64,000 bases of DNA from Rickettsia endosymbiont of Culicoides impunctatus (GTDB taxonomy: Bacteria > Pseudomonadota > Alphaproteobacteria > Rickettsiales > Rickettsiaceae): positions 1 through 64,000 of the forward strand of contig CP084573.1 in NCBI GenBank assembly GCA_020410785.1, written 5' to 3'. The notes under the pieces are model-generated. The model did not search any database. It saw only the letters and a program-made list of their open reading frames with translations, and was not told where the DNA came from. This document shows, in pieces, positions 27,503 through 37,155 of the stretch. A program made the translations under genes and the position numbers. Each line of letters starts with the position of its first letter. Position 1 is the stretch's first letter.

Positions 27503-29758
27503 ATGAATAAATATTTTATAATATTAATGTTATTAATAATACCGCATACTTCATTTGCTCAACAACAAATATCTAATTTTGTGACACCAGTTAGTTATTT
27601 TGTCAACCATGTCAAACAACTAAATCTACTCAAGAATAATTTAACTAAATACAGACAAACAAGCATAGTAGGCACCAGTGGTATGGGGAAAACACAACTT
27701 ACTAGAATGTATTGTTATGAGAATCAAAATAATTAAAAACTTATTTGGTTTATTGACTGTAATTTAGATATTAATGAAGAGTTGCTAAAGCTAGCAAAAG
27801 CTATTAATAGTACTGATAAATCTAATCTAATATTATCAGAAGATATAACATTAATACGAAAAGAAATAATGAACTATTTATTGAATCAAGATAAATGGTT
27901 GTTGGTATTCGATAACTTAAAGATAAGTGAAAATAAAAAAGTTCAATAGTTCGTTGATTGGGAACATAATGGACAGGTTATATTTTGTTCCCAAGATAGT
28001 GAAATATTACCTAATATAATCAAAATGACTGTCTTTGAAAAAAGTGAAGCCATTATTCTAGCTAATAATCTTCTAGAAAATAACGATATCAAATTAGCAA
28101 AATTCTTGAGCAAAGAATTTGCTGGTTATCCTATCATGATAGTACAAGGTGCACAATTATTAAACAATGTACAAGGTTTAGGTAAAAAAGAGTATAAGGA
28201 AAAGATACACCAATCAACAGACAAAATTAAATTAAATATTACATTAGTTATCAATGAGTTAAAGCCAAGTGCTAAAAAATTACTAAATAGAATAGCCTTA
28301 ATAAATAATCAAGGTTTCTCGAAAGAACTTTTAAAAATTATTACGGATAATCAAAATACTCTTGATGATGATCTCTATCAATTATCTAAATTTGCTTTAA
28401 TATCTAACATTGAGCTACATGAAATTAATCCGATCTTTGAAATGCACGATGTTATTGCTCAGAAAATATCTGAGAGTGCTAGTAATAATAAAGCCTATTT
28501 AGAAGATATCATTACTAAATTAGTTGGATATGTGCCAAAGAGTGTAATAAAATCCCGTATTTTTAGAAGCGCTAAAACTATGGAAGAAAATTTTGAAATA
28601 ATTTTAAGAAATTCAAAAAAATATAATTTAAGTATATATAAACTTATGCAACTTAATAGTCAATTGGCAACTCAATATAATAATTCTCTTAATTATTATA
28701 AGCTAGAGAAAAATATTCAGTGGTTTAATAAAATTAATCAACAAGGAAAATTTAAATTATGGTTAATGAGCAATGACGAGAAATATACATATCTAAAATA
28801 TATGCAAAAAATAGGTGCGTATTATGCGAATTATCTTAACTATAGGATGGCAATAAAATATTTTATAAAAGCGAAAGAAATATTTTATAATAGTAATGTA
28901 AAAGGTTATGAAGCTTCAAAATGGACTTTATTCTATAATATAATGATATCTAATCTTGCATTAGGACGGGTTCAAGAAGCAGAAAAAGATATTCAAATTA
29001 TAGAACAAATGTTTAATGAAGGTTTAATAGATAAAAGTGATTTAGGTTGTATACATCATGGTAAGTCAAGGTTATTCTTAGTACAAGGAAAATATACTGA
29101 ATCATTAGAACAAAATAATAAAGCTATAGAAACATTTATTAAAAGTGGATTAGATACTGATGACCTAATTCTTATGTATACTTATATAGCTAAAGCATTA
29201 ATATTGAATTATCTTAAAGAATACCCAAAAGCATATGCTCAACTTAAACAAGTATATAATTTGTTTAAAACTTACAAAATACAGTCTCTTGAAATACTTG
29301 GTACTATTTATGCCGAGATGGCAAGAAGTGAATTAGGACTGAATAACCTAGACCAAGCCTCATATCATGTTAAACAGGCTATCTCTATATTTTTAACCGA
29401 TGAGCGTAGAAATCCTAAAGATGCAGATTATTCAGAAGATATAGGTCTAGCACTGAGCTACGTAATACAAGGTAATATTTTGTTTGCTCAAGATAAGATA
29501 AAAGAAGCAATAGAATCATATAATAAAGCTTACAGCATATATTATTATGTATATAGAGATAATCGTAAAAATGTGGCACAAGTTAGTGAGTTGTATAGTC
29601 AAGGAGCTAAAGCATCATGTAAAGCAAGAAACTTATTTAGTTATAAATTTTTTGGTAAGTCTCAAGTGAAGGAGTTTGGGATAAATCATCCTAATACTGT
29701 ATCTATGTTCAAGTATTGTAAAAAATATAATATGGGTTTATGGGCAGAAGAACAGTAA
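27503..29758 (+). pseudogene. secreted NB-ARC/STAND NTPase with TPR repeats, broken by two in-frame stops
   Basis: One continuous frame of 751 codons is interrupted only by TAA at 27734-27736 and TAG at 27947-27949. In order it encodes: a Sec signal peptide (MNKYFIILMLLIIPHTSFAQ); a P-loop VGTSGMGKTQL; a Walker B-like WLLVFDNL; a VIFCSQDSE segment matching the following strand of NB-ARC ATPases; a GYPIMIVQGA segment matching the GLPL motif; and six or seven TPR units (about 28780-29700), such as KIGAYYANYLNYRMAIKYFIKAKEIF. With no frameshift and long open stretches, the decay looks recent. A frame from ATG 28025 could still make the C-terminal TPR part. The gene lies between repeats. Confidence 0.8.
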
Positions 29759-29808
29759 AAGCGGCTCCTCGCAATGACATTTTATACTTTAAATTTTGTT
29801 CACAGAGC
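29758..29808. repeat. dispersed palindromic repeat, right end with flank
   Basis: gcggctcctcgcaatgac followed by attttatactttaaattttgttcacagagcc. The distal part recurs inverted at 62247-62262 (ggctctgtgaacaaaatt). It lies between the convergent NB-ARC pseudogene and dnaB. Confidence 0.75.
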
Positions 29809-29844
29809 CTAGTCTCAGTACTAACATCAAAGATTTTTAGCCCT

Positions 29845-31335
29845 TTATTTCCCAAGTAGTTTTTTTTGTAAATTACCAAATTTTGAATGCTGACTATCAT
29901 AGTGAAGATGAACATTGCCAACAGGACCATTACGATGTTTCGCTATTATAATATCCGCAACATTATATACTTGATTTAACTTACTTAACCACTCTGCATG
30001 TTTTGCATCACCCGCCGAAGGTTCTTTACGGGTTAAGTAATATTCTTCCCGATAAATAAACATTACTATATCAGAATCTTGTTCAATAGACCCAGATTCC
30101 CGTAAGTCCGACAACATCGGCTTTTTATCTTCTCTAAGTTCGACAGCTCTAGATAATTGTGATAAAGCAATTACAGGAATATTTAATTCTTTGGCTATAG
30201 CTTTTAACCCTTGAGTAATTTCTGAAATTTCATTTACCCTATTCTCTGATTTGTTTATTCCTCTAATTAACTGCAGATAATCTATAAATAATATACCAAG
30301 ATTATGCTTACGCTTCATTTTTCTAGCCCTAGTACGAATAGCAGCAATAGATAAAGCCGGTGTATCATCAATAAAAAATGGTAGGTCAGAAAGGGTTGTA
30401 ACTTCTCTGCGTAATCGATTATAATTCTCTTCCGTCACATGACCTGACCGAAGAGCAGATGAATTAATTTCAGTATGCATTGACAGAATACGAGTAGTAA
30501 GTTGCTCAGATGACATTTCAAGAGAGAAGAATCCTACTGATTGACCTTCTGTTTCTTGTTCATTATTTTTTTGCTGTAGAACTTTACAACTATTTACTGC
30601 AAGATTTATAGCAAAAGCTGTTTTCCCCATTGATGGACGCCCAGCAATAATAACTAAATCTGAGTTATGAAAACCTGATAATTTTTCATCTAAATCAATT
30701 AAGCCGGTAGAAATACCTATTACATGATTAGAATTCTTCATTGCCCTGTTAATACTGGCAAGAGACTCTGAGAGAGATAGCCCAATTTTAACAAAGCTCT
30801 TATCATTCACTCCTTCACTAGCAAGGTTATAAAGCTTACCTTCTGCATGTTCTATTTGCTGACTTGAATCATATTCTAAAGAAGCATCATAAGCATTATT
30901 AACTACCTCTTCCCCTATCTGAATTAAATTACGCCTTATTGCCAAATCATAGATTATTTTTCCATAATCTAGAGGATTAATTACCATCATTGACAGAGTG
31001 ACTAATTTATTTAAATAGTCACTACCACCTAATTGCTGAAATAATTCATCTTTTTCTAACATGCTTCTAAGCGTTATTGGAGTAGCGATTAAGCCTTTTT
31101 CTGTGATAACTTCAATAGAATTATAGATTTTTTGATGTAGTGGCTCAAAAAAATGATTTGGTCTTAGGAATTCTGAAACAATATTGTAGTAATCATGGTT
31201 AACTAAAATCGCTCCTATTAACATTTGCTCAGCTTGAACGTTTTCCGGTAAAGTTCGAGCAACAGGCATGACTATACCTGACTCATTCGAGCCGCTTAAC
31301 TTATCTGCTTTATCAATCGCTTTACTGCGAGCCAT
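29845..31335 (-). CDS. dnaB: replicative DNA helicase
   Basis: This is the hexameric 5'-3' helicase of the replication fork. The 496-residue product has an N-terminal helical domain (RTLPENVQAEQMLIGAILVNHDYY), the Walker A motif GRPSMGKTAFAIN, GFFSLEMSSEQLTTRIL, the Walker B region LGILFIDYLQLI, and the C-terminal ESGSIEQDSDIVMFIYREEYY and IIAKHRNGPVG with the arginine finger. Complete. trxB lies upstream on the same strand with a 21-bp gap. Confidence 0.97.
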   Translation of the reverse strand: MARSKAIDKADKLSGSNESGIVMPVARTLPENVQAEQMLIGAILVNHDYYNIVSEFLRPNHFFEPLHQKIYNSIEVITEKGLIATPITLRSMLEKDELFQQLGGSDYLNKLVTLSMMVINPLDYGKIIYDLAIRRNLIQIGEEVVNNAYDASLEYDSSQQIEHAEGKLYNLASEGVNDKSFVKIGLSLSESLASINRAMKNSNHVIGISTGLIDLDEKLSGFHNSDLVIIAGRPSMGKTAFAINLAVNSCKVLQQKNNEQETEGQSVGFFSLEMSSEQLTTRILSMHTEINSSALRSGHVTEENYNRLRREVTTLSDLPFFIDDTPALSIAAIRTRARKMKRKHNLGILFIDYLQLIRGINKSENRVNEISEITQGLKAIAKELNIPVIALSQLSRAVELREDKKPMLSDLRESGSIEQDSDIVMFIYREEYYLTRKEPSAGDAKHAEWLSKLNQVYNVADIIIAKHRNGPVGNVHLHYDSQHSKFGNLQKKLLGK

Positions 31336-31356
31336 AATTTTTTCTTATGTTTAGGT

Positions 31357-32307
31357 CTAATTATTTAAAAACTTTTCTGCTTCTAAAGCTGCCATACACC
31401 CAGTACCAGCAGCAGTAACTGCTTGTCTAAAAATTTTATCTTGTACATCTCCAGCGGCAAAAACACCTTTAATACTGGTTTCCGTTGAATTTGGTTTAGT
31501 AATAATATAATTATCACTATCTATATCTAGTTGTCCTTTGAACAAACTAGTATTTGGCATATGTCCAATCGCTATGAATATACCAGTACAGTCAATTGAG
31601 CTAACCTCACCTGTTTGGGTATTTTCTAGCCTAGCTGAGCTAACTGATTTAGGATTATCAGTACCGATAACTTCAATCAGCTTATGATTCCAAACGACAG
31701 ATATTTTAGGATTTTTAAATAATCTGTCTTGTAAAATTTTCTCGGCTCTAAAACTATCCCCACGATGCACAATAGTCACCTGACATGCATGATTGGTTAA
31801 ATATAACGCCTCTTCAACAGCACTATTACCTCCACCAATAACTAATACGTGCTGATTTTTAAAAAAGAAACCATCGCAAGTGGCACAAGCTGAGACCCCA
31901 TATCCTTTGAATTGTCCTTCGGAAGGAATATTAAGCCATTTGGCTTCCGCCCCGGTACATATTATAAGACTATCCGCCCAGTAAATTATACCAGATCCAG
32001 TGGTCACCACTAAGGGTTTTTTTGATAAATCTACCTTTTCTACATAATCGTAGATAATTTCTGCCCCAACATTTTTTGCCTGCTGAGTCATTTGCTCCAT
32101 TAACCAAGGACCTTGAACCGGATCAGCAAAACCTGGATAATTTTCAACATCTGTCGTAATGGTTAGCTGTCCGCCTGGCTGCATACCATGTAATAATATC
32201 GGATTTAGTGCTGCCCTAGCTGTATAGATTGCCGCACTTAAGCCAGCAGGACCTGAACCTATAATAAGTACTTTAGTAGAAATAGTCATAATTAATATCC
32301 TTGTCAA
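31357..32307 (-). CDS. trxB: thioredoxin reductase
   Basis: This flavoenzyme reduces thioredoxin with NADPH. The FAD-binding motif is IIGSGPAGLSAAIYTARA near the N-terminus. The redox-active pair lies in ACATCDGFFF. NADPH-binding is VIGGGNSAVEEALYL and the C-terminal FAD motif is GVFAAGDVQDKIFRQAVTAAGTGCMAA. From the first ATG the length is 316 residues. Translation could instead start at MTISTKVLIIGSG, six residues in, which is the more usual N-terminus. Confidence 0.96.
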   Translation of the reverse strand: MTRILIMTISTKVLIIGSGPAGLSAAIYTARAALNPILLHGMQPGGQLTITTDVENYPGFADPVQGPWLMEQMTQQAKNVGAEIIYDYVEKVDLSKKPLVVTTGSGIIYWADSLIICTGAEAKWLNIPSEGQFKGYGVSACATCDGFFFKNQHVLVIGGGNSAVEEALYLTNHACQVTIVHRGDSFRAEKILQDRLFKNPKISVVWNHKLIEVIGTDNPKSVSSARLENTQTGEVSSIDCTGIFIAIGHMPNTSLFKGQLDIDSDNYIITKPNSTETSIKGVFAAGDVQDKIFRQAVTAAGTGCMAALEAEKFLNN

Positions 32308-32323
32308 AAATCATTTAGCCACG

Positions 32324-33202
32324 TCATTTAGCCAAGCCATCTAACCAGAATTTTATATAGTTAATTTGATCACTAGTCATTAACGAAGGTACATGACCAG
32401 CATAATCAACAACAAAAAGTTCCAGCTCTTTATTTTTTTTCATTTGTTCAATAGTAGATTGTTGTAAAATATCAGACTTAGCTCCATGGATAACCAATAA
32501 TTTACAAATAATTTTATTCCATATAGCCCACATATCAACATTTTTTTGCTTACTCGCATTAGCACTCATACCATGTACTATGTCAGGATCATAATTCATT
32601 TTATATTTTCCATCTTGAGTCTTTATAAAACTATATTTGGTAAGATAATCCCAATCTTCCTCACTACTAATACCAAATTGGCTATATATTAGCTTTAAAT
32701 GTTGCTTGGCACTAGCTAAATCAACAAATAATGGTACTTGGCCTGCATATAGACCAATTTTAACTAAAGGGGATGACGGAATAAAAGGACCTATATCATT
32801 GATAATCATGGCTTTGATAAGTTTGTTATATCGACTAGCTAGAACCATACCAATTATTCCGCCCATGGAACTACCAAGCCAAATACAGTTCTTAATAGCT
32901 AACTTCCTTAGAAAAAGTACTGTATCTTTTATATATACTGGATAGTTATAATGCTCTTTCTTTTTAAAAACATCACTATTTCCACGCCCTGGATAATCTA
33001 TAGCAATTACTCGAAATTTATCACTTAATGCCATAGCAATTTTATCAAAATCATGAGCATTTCTAGTCAAGCCATGGGCACAGACTATGACATTTTTATT
33101 ATTAGGGTTGCCAAATTCAAGATAAGCCAGCTTATGAGATGGGATATATTGTGAGCCAAACCAATTAATATACGGTCCAACTTGGATGAATTTTTGTATC
33201 AT
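32324..33202 (-). CDS. alpha/beta hydrolase
   Basis: The 292-residue alpha/beta-fold hydrolase has the oxyanion motif AHGLTRNAHDF, the nucleophile elbow WLGSSMGGIIGM with the catalytic serine, a candidate acidic residue in VIHGAKSDIL, and the catalytic histidine in DYAGHVPSLM. No signal peptide. The substrate cannot be told from sequence; esters or acyl groups are usual. It lies 16 bases upstream of trxB in the same orientation and may be co-transcribed. A palindromic repeat begins 19 bases before the start. Confidence 0.85.
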   Translation of the reverse strand: MIQKFIQVGPYINWFGSQYIPSHKLAYLEFGNPNNKNVIVCAHGLTRNAHDFDKIAMALSDKFRVIAIDYPGRGNSDVFKKKEHYNYPVYIKDTVLFLRKLAIKNCIWLGSSMGGIIGMVLASRYNKLIKAMIINDIGPFIPSSPLVKIGLYAGQVPLFVDLASAKQHLKLIYSQFGISSEEDWDYLTKYSFIKTQDGKYKMNYDPDIVHGMSANASKQKNVDMWAIWNKIICKLLVIHGAKSDILQQSTIEQMKKNKELELFVVDYAGHVPSLMTSDQINYIKFWLDGLAK

Positions 33203-33221
33203 TTCATTTCTAATTTTTTTA

Positions 33222-33316
33222 CGTCATTGCGAGCCACCGTAGGTGGCGTGGCAATCCATTGACTTCTAAGTTTTCCTTGGATTGCTTCGTCGACCTAAGG
33301 TCTCCTCGCAATGACG
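33222..33316. repeat. dispersed palindromic repeat
   Basis: A full copy from cgtcattgcgagccaccg to tctcctcgcaatgacgg, with the core gcaatccattg ... ttggattgcttcg. Confidence 0.93.
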
Positions 33317-33370
33317 GTTTCTCAATTGACGAAGCAATCAATTTTTAATCACTTTCTTATATTTAAATAA

Positions 33371-34300
33371 TTAATTCAAATCGCTTAAAAATATACTTAC
33401 CATAAATGGTATATATATTACACTAAAAATTAGTGAAAGAAATACTGTAGTAGCAACTTTTTCTGGATGGAATTTTTGTAGACTTGCTATAACAATCAGA
33501 TTGGCTGCCATAGGGGCAGTGGCAAGAAGCCTAAAAGCATTGTAATAATTCTCATCATACCATCCTAAAACAAATTTATCTAAAAGGATAAATAAGTTAA
33601 TTCCTATTGGATAAAATAGAAATTTTGCCATAAAAGTGGCAACAGTAAACTTTATGTCTATTTCAAATTTTTGCAAAGTTGAAAGAGCTAAACCAACCAT
33701 AACCATACCAAGTATAGAAAATGACCCTCGCATATTATATATAAAATCATCTAAAAAATCAGGTAAAGTAAAGCCAGCGAAACTAAATAAACAACCAAGT
33801 AAAAAACCATTTAAAATTGGTAGCTTTACAACTTTCAAGATACTTTCACTACTATTGGCAAAACTTCTGGCACAAATATAAAATCCCACAGAGCATTCAA
33901 AAATATTTACACCTATAACTGCCATCATATAGATACTTAAAACATAATCATCAAAGAGAGCAGCAGCTATTGGTAGCATAAAATAACCACCATTAGCGGT
34001 ACCGGCAGATAATGCTATAATGTTTCGTGTATGATCAAACCAATATCGTCCAAAAAAATAGTAGGAAAATATTGATAAGGAAGTAGCAATAAAAAAAATA
34101 ACTACAGTAACGCTTAATGATGATAAAGTTAAAGTAGTACTGGCAGGAATAGCAAAAAAAACAATAGGAGATATAAAATAGAATAACAACGAAGCTATAC
34201 TATCTCTTTCAACTTTAGAATATCTTCCTGCTAGGAAACCAATTACTACGCTCAGTAAGACAGAAATGGTTTTAAAAAAAACTATACTAAACATTGCCAT
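33371..34300 (-). CDS. AEC-family permease (auxin efflux carrier type)
   Basis: The 309-residue membrane protein has about ten hydrophobic spans arranged as two halves, with the family's GxxxGRYS-like N-terminal motif (VVIGFLAGRYSKVERDS) and a mid-protein polar stretch. AEC permeases in bacteria move organic acids such as malate or malonate; the substrate here is unknown. The second start codon (MFSIVFFKT) is equally possible. It stands alone between the hydrolase and rnd genes. Confidence 0.8.
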   Translation of the reverse strand: MAMFSIVFFKTISVLLSVVIGFLAGRYSKVERDSIASLLFYFISPIVFFAIPASTTLTLSSLSVTVVIFFIATSLSIFSYYFFGRYWFDHTRNIIALSAGTANGGYFMLPIAAALFDDYVLSIYMMAVIGVNIFECSVGFYICARSFANSSESILKVVKLPILNGFLLGCLFSFAGFTLPDFLDDFIYNMRGSFSILGMVMVGLALSTLQKFEIDIKFTVATFMAKFLFYPIGINLFILLDKFVLGWYDENYYNAFRLLATAPMAANLIVIASLQKFHPEKVATTVFLSLIFSVIYIPFMVSIFLSDLN

Positions 34301-34391
34301 GCAATAAAGCCAGAATATATAAGATTCCTGTTTTAGTCAACCTTTGAGAAAATAGCAATTTTATTTTACAATTAATATAAATAAAGTGTCT

Positions 34392-35252
34392 TTATTCACC
34401 TAATTCTTGTATTGCAAGACACAGATCTGCTAATTGAGTTCTATATTTTTGCTTACTAAGGTAGCGACCATTTAGTTTAAGATTTTCAAAATCTTTGTTA
34501 CTGGTCGGTAAATGTTGACAAATCTTTACTAATTCCTCATCACTAATAAAATGTCTCCTTGGTAAATCTATGGTACTTGCTTGTTCTTCCCGATAAGCTG
34601 CCATAATTTTCATTTTATTAATAAAAAACTCTGAATGATTATAGAATCTGACTTTTTGCCAAGCCTTTTGTGTATCAACAATATAATTTTTAATATTAAG
34701 CAAAGATTTTATTTGTTCGTCATATTCATTTTGCAGATTATTATCTTGGATTATTGATTGTAATATTTTGTAAATCGGTTCTAAATATTCAACATCTTTA
34801 ATAGCATAATCTAGCAGATTAGTACTAAGGGGGCGTTTTAACCAATCAGATCTTTGGTAAGTTTTATCAATATGAACGAAGCAAATTTTACTGCATATAT
34901 CCGAATAACTTAAATGTTTACCAAAATCACAAATACCAGCAGCAATTTGTATGTCAAAAACATTTCTTGGCAATTTCTTAAATAAATGATAAAATATCTC
35001 AAAATCCTCTCTAGGAGCGTGAACTATTTTAAGAATTTTCTCGTTCAAAAATATTTCGTTAAGAGGCAAAAGATCCAAATCACATAAAGTGTCAATTATC
35101 ACTTTGTGACTACTAGTCATGATTTGTATTATGCTAAGCTGAGCAAAATAAGTATTCTTACGCAAAAATTCAGTATCAACACTTATAGTCTTACAATCCA
35201 ATAACTGCCGACAAAATTCGTTTAATATTTTTTGATTATCAATAATCAGCAT
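34392..35252 (-). CDS. rnd: ribonuclease D
   Basis: This 3'-5' exoribonuclease of the DEDD superfamily trims tRNA and other RNA 3' ends. Visible motifs: Exo I SVDTEFLRKNTYFAQLSIIQI, Exo II KIVHAPREDFEIFYH (H-x-x-x-E-D type), and the Exo III region LLDYAIKDVEYLEPIY with the catalytic tyrosine and aspartate. The C-terminal HRDC-like helical part (AYREEQASTIDLPRRHFISDEEL) is short, giving 286 residues rather than the roughly 370 of E. coli RNase D. Confidence 0.92.
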   Translation of the reverse strand: MLIIDNQKILNEFCRQLLDCKTISVDTEFLRKNTYFAQLSIIQIMTSSHKVIIDTLCDLDLLPLNEIFLNEKILKIVHAPREDFEIFYHLFKKLPRNVFDIQIAAGICDFGKHLSYSDICSKICFVHIDKTYQRSDWLKRPLSTNLLDYAIKDVEYLEPIYKILQSIIQDNNLQNEYDEQIKSLLNIKNYIVDTQKAWQKVRFYNHSEFFINKMKIMAAYREEQASTIDLPRRHFISDEELVKICQHLPTSNKDFENLKLNGRYLSKQKYRTQLADLCLAIQELGE

Positions 35253-35535
35253 TTTTGAAGTATTAGTAATTAAATTGCTCCTAATCTAACGGATTTAGCC
35301 ATACGCTCATGGTTATAGTAAAAATAGCTTAACAGTTTTACAGCACTTTGTCAAATAATGGAATCCTTAAGAAAGTTCAGACTATCAAATGTACTTCTTA
35401 ATATGGGAATGTAAGATCTAATATTATTATAAATTTTATAGTCTTGTACTTTCATTTGTTATCCATTCGAGATATATTTTAATTTTCGTAATGACTCCAC
35501 ATTCTGAGTACTTTTACTATTTGCATATTCTCATC

Positions 35536-36464
35536 TATAGTAAAGGCAGTTGAGTTATGTTAGTGATTGTGATAATATAAAATGAAAAATGTCAACTAGC
35601 CCATACAGTATAGATTTAAGAGAAAAAGTAATAAAATATCTAGAAGCAGGAAATAGTCAAAGGTCAGCATCTAGAGTTTTTCAATTGAGCCCTACAACAG
35701 TAAATACATGGCATGTAAGGTATAAGAAAGAAGGTCATTATCAAGCAAGGAAGTATAAAGGAGCAAAGCCTAGTATAGAAATGGATGATTTTATCAAGTA
35801 TGTAGAAGAAAATCCTAATAGCAAAACGGAAGATATTGGTAAGAAATTTGGGATAAGCGCTAGTGGGGCAAGATATTGGCTAAGACAATTGGGATTTAGT
35901 TATAAAAAAAAGCCTTTACCTATGTGGAAGCTAATGCTGAAAAGCGATGTAAGTATTTAGAAGATATCAAAGATCTAGCTACAGATGCGCTTGTGTATAT
36001 AGATGAGAGCGGAATAGAGATGAACATTACCCAAGATAGAGGTTGGGGAAAGAAAGGTCAAACACTACAAGCAAAGAAGAGTGGGAAGTATTACCAAAGG
36101 ACGAATATTATAGCAGGTTTGGTAGGTAATAAATCTATAGCCCCTTTTGTATTCAATGGCACCTGTAATACCGAACTATTTAATAATTGGGTAGAGCAAT
36201 TTTTGATAAAAGAGCTTATAGCTGGTCAAGTTGTGATTTTAGACAATGCTGCTTTTCATAAGTCTAAGAAGACTAAAGATTTAATAGAATCAGTAGGATG
36301 TAGGGTAATATTTTTACCACCTTACTCTCCTGACCTAAATCCAATAGAGAAATTTTGGGCTAATATGAAAAGGTGGATTAAACAAAAAATCGGGCTTTCA
36401 CAAGAATTATATAACACCATTTGTGCATTCTTTGCTGTAACATAACTTAACTGCTTTTACTATA
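35536..36464 (+). mobile_element. IS630-family insertion sequence, complete, with TA target duplication
   Basis: The element body is 35538-36462 (925 bp) flanked by TA on both sides (35536-35537 and 36463-36464). The terminal inverted repeats tagtaaaggcagttgagtta and tagtaaaagcagttaagtta (the latter read from the right end) match with two differences over 25 bases. Insertion at TA is the hallmark of IS630/Tc1-mariner elements. It carries a two-frame transposase. The target is the yoeB toxin gene on the opposite strand. Confidence 0.95.
35589..36445 (+). CDS. IS630-family transposase, made by -1 frameshift
   Basis: Frame A (35589-35960) encodes the N-terminal helix-turn-helix half (MSTSPYSIDLREKVIKYLEAG; QRSASRVFQLSPTTVNTW). 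Frame B, open from about 35906 to 36445, encodes the DDE catalytic half with YIDESG, VVILDNAAFHKS and SPDLNPIEKFWANMKRW. The frames meet at a run of eight A followed by G (35904-35912). A -1 slip there gives a smooth join, SYKKKAFTYVEANAEKR. Such slippery runs are common in IS630 elements. Both halves otherwise look intact, so the element may be active. Confidence 0.88.
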
Positions 36465-36677
36465 TCTCATAAACTAACCGATGTTGTAAATTAATTCTTC
36501 TCGAATATTTATTTACTAGATCCCCCAACAATTTTTTATAAGGCGGGGATATTTGCAAAGGATTAACACTTAGTATTTGGCATAATTTCCTTGCTTTATC
36601 TTCTAAATTAGCCGCTTTTAATTTTGCAATATCTTTTTGGGCAGCTTTAGATAACACTACCTTATATTGTACTAAAT

Positions 36678-36926
36678 CTACCATTCTACTTCAGTATAAT
36701 CTTTGCATTCTTCTATAGGCTCTCTACTAGCTTGTAAAATAGACTCTCTCATATTAGGAATTGATAACAAATATAAAGTTTCTTGCATAGAAGCATAATC
36801 TTCTTCCGATAATATCACAGCATTATTACGTTTTCCTTTTATATATATGGGTTCATGCGTTTTGTGAATTTCATCAATTAGTTTAAATAATTTCGATCTT
36901 GCAATAGTTGCTGAATAAATAAACAT
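36678..36926 (-). CDS. yefM: Phd/YefM-family antitoxin
   Basis: The 82-residue antitoxin begins MFIYSATIARSKLFKLIDEI, followed by EPIYIKGKRNNAVILSEEDYASMQETLYLLS, the Phd/YefM DNA-binding N-terminal fold, and an acidic C-terminal tail that would wrap the toxin (EPIEECKDYTEVEW). The ATG at 36926 has gaggt 8-12 bases upstream. Longer frames reaching 37088 run through a palindromic repeat and are not real. The stop overlaps the toxin start, as usual in yefM-yoeB operons. With the toxin truncated, the antitoxin is now an orphan. Confidence 0.88.
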   Translation of the reverse strand: MFIYSATIARSKLFKLIDEIHKTHEPIYIKGKRNNAVILSEEDYASMQETLYLLSIPNMRESILQASREPIEECKDYTEVEW

Positions 36927-36998
36927 AGTAGATACCTCATAGAATATAAATACTAGAAAGTACCACTTTACGTACACACTGTAAAGGCAATTTTTTAT

Positions 36999-37152
36999 TG
37001 AGAGTTCACGGAAAAAAGCTGAAGTACAAAACGTCATTGCGAGACCATGTAATGGTCGAAGTAATCCATTATTCTTGGATTGCATCAATGCTACTAAAGT
37101 AGCTCCTCGCTAACAGACGTCTTGTACTTTAACTTTTTTCCGTAAACTCTCA
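36999..37152. repeat. dispersed palindromic repeat with long outer arms
   Basis: The outer arms gagttcacggaaaaaagctg (left) and acttttttccgtaaactctc (right) form an extra inverted repeat around an inner palindrome. The inner left end is standard (cgtcattgcgagaccatg, 37032); the inner right end is the variant gctcctcgctaacagacg (to 37120). It lies between the antitoxin promoter region and the ntrY-like stop. Confidence 0.88.
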
Positions 37153-37155
37153 CTA

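Larger units (their letters stand above)
35479..36684 (-). pseudogene. yoeB: YoeB/Txe-family toxin gene split by an IS630 element
   Basis: The 5' part (36684 down to 36463) encodes MVDLVQYKVVLSKAAQKDIA ... SRRINLQHRLVYEI and then hits a stop inside the IS end. If the IS and one TA are removed, the frame continues at 35537 as DENMQIVKVLRMWSHYEN then TAA (35481-35479). This restores the YoeB C-terminus, where homologs have RLVYxV...ILSCRYHY. YoeB toxins are ribosome-dependent mRNA endonucleases whose C-terminal His/Tyr are needed for activity. The truncated product therefore lacks them and should be inactive. The toxin start overlaps the antitoxin stop by seven bases. Confidence 0.9.

Noticed and set aside
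35308-35345. tatagtaaaaatagcttaac as an IS630 inverted-repeat relic near the intact IS
   Set aside because: It matches the IS end for only about 10 bases before diverging, and no partner repeat is seen.
36927-37088. N-terminal extension of the antitoxin ORF
   Set aside because: The extension translates a palindromic repeat. The ATG at 36926 has its own ribosome site and fits the family length.
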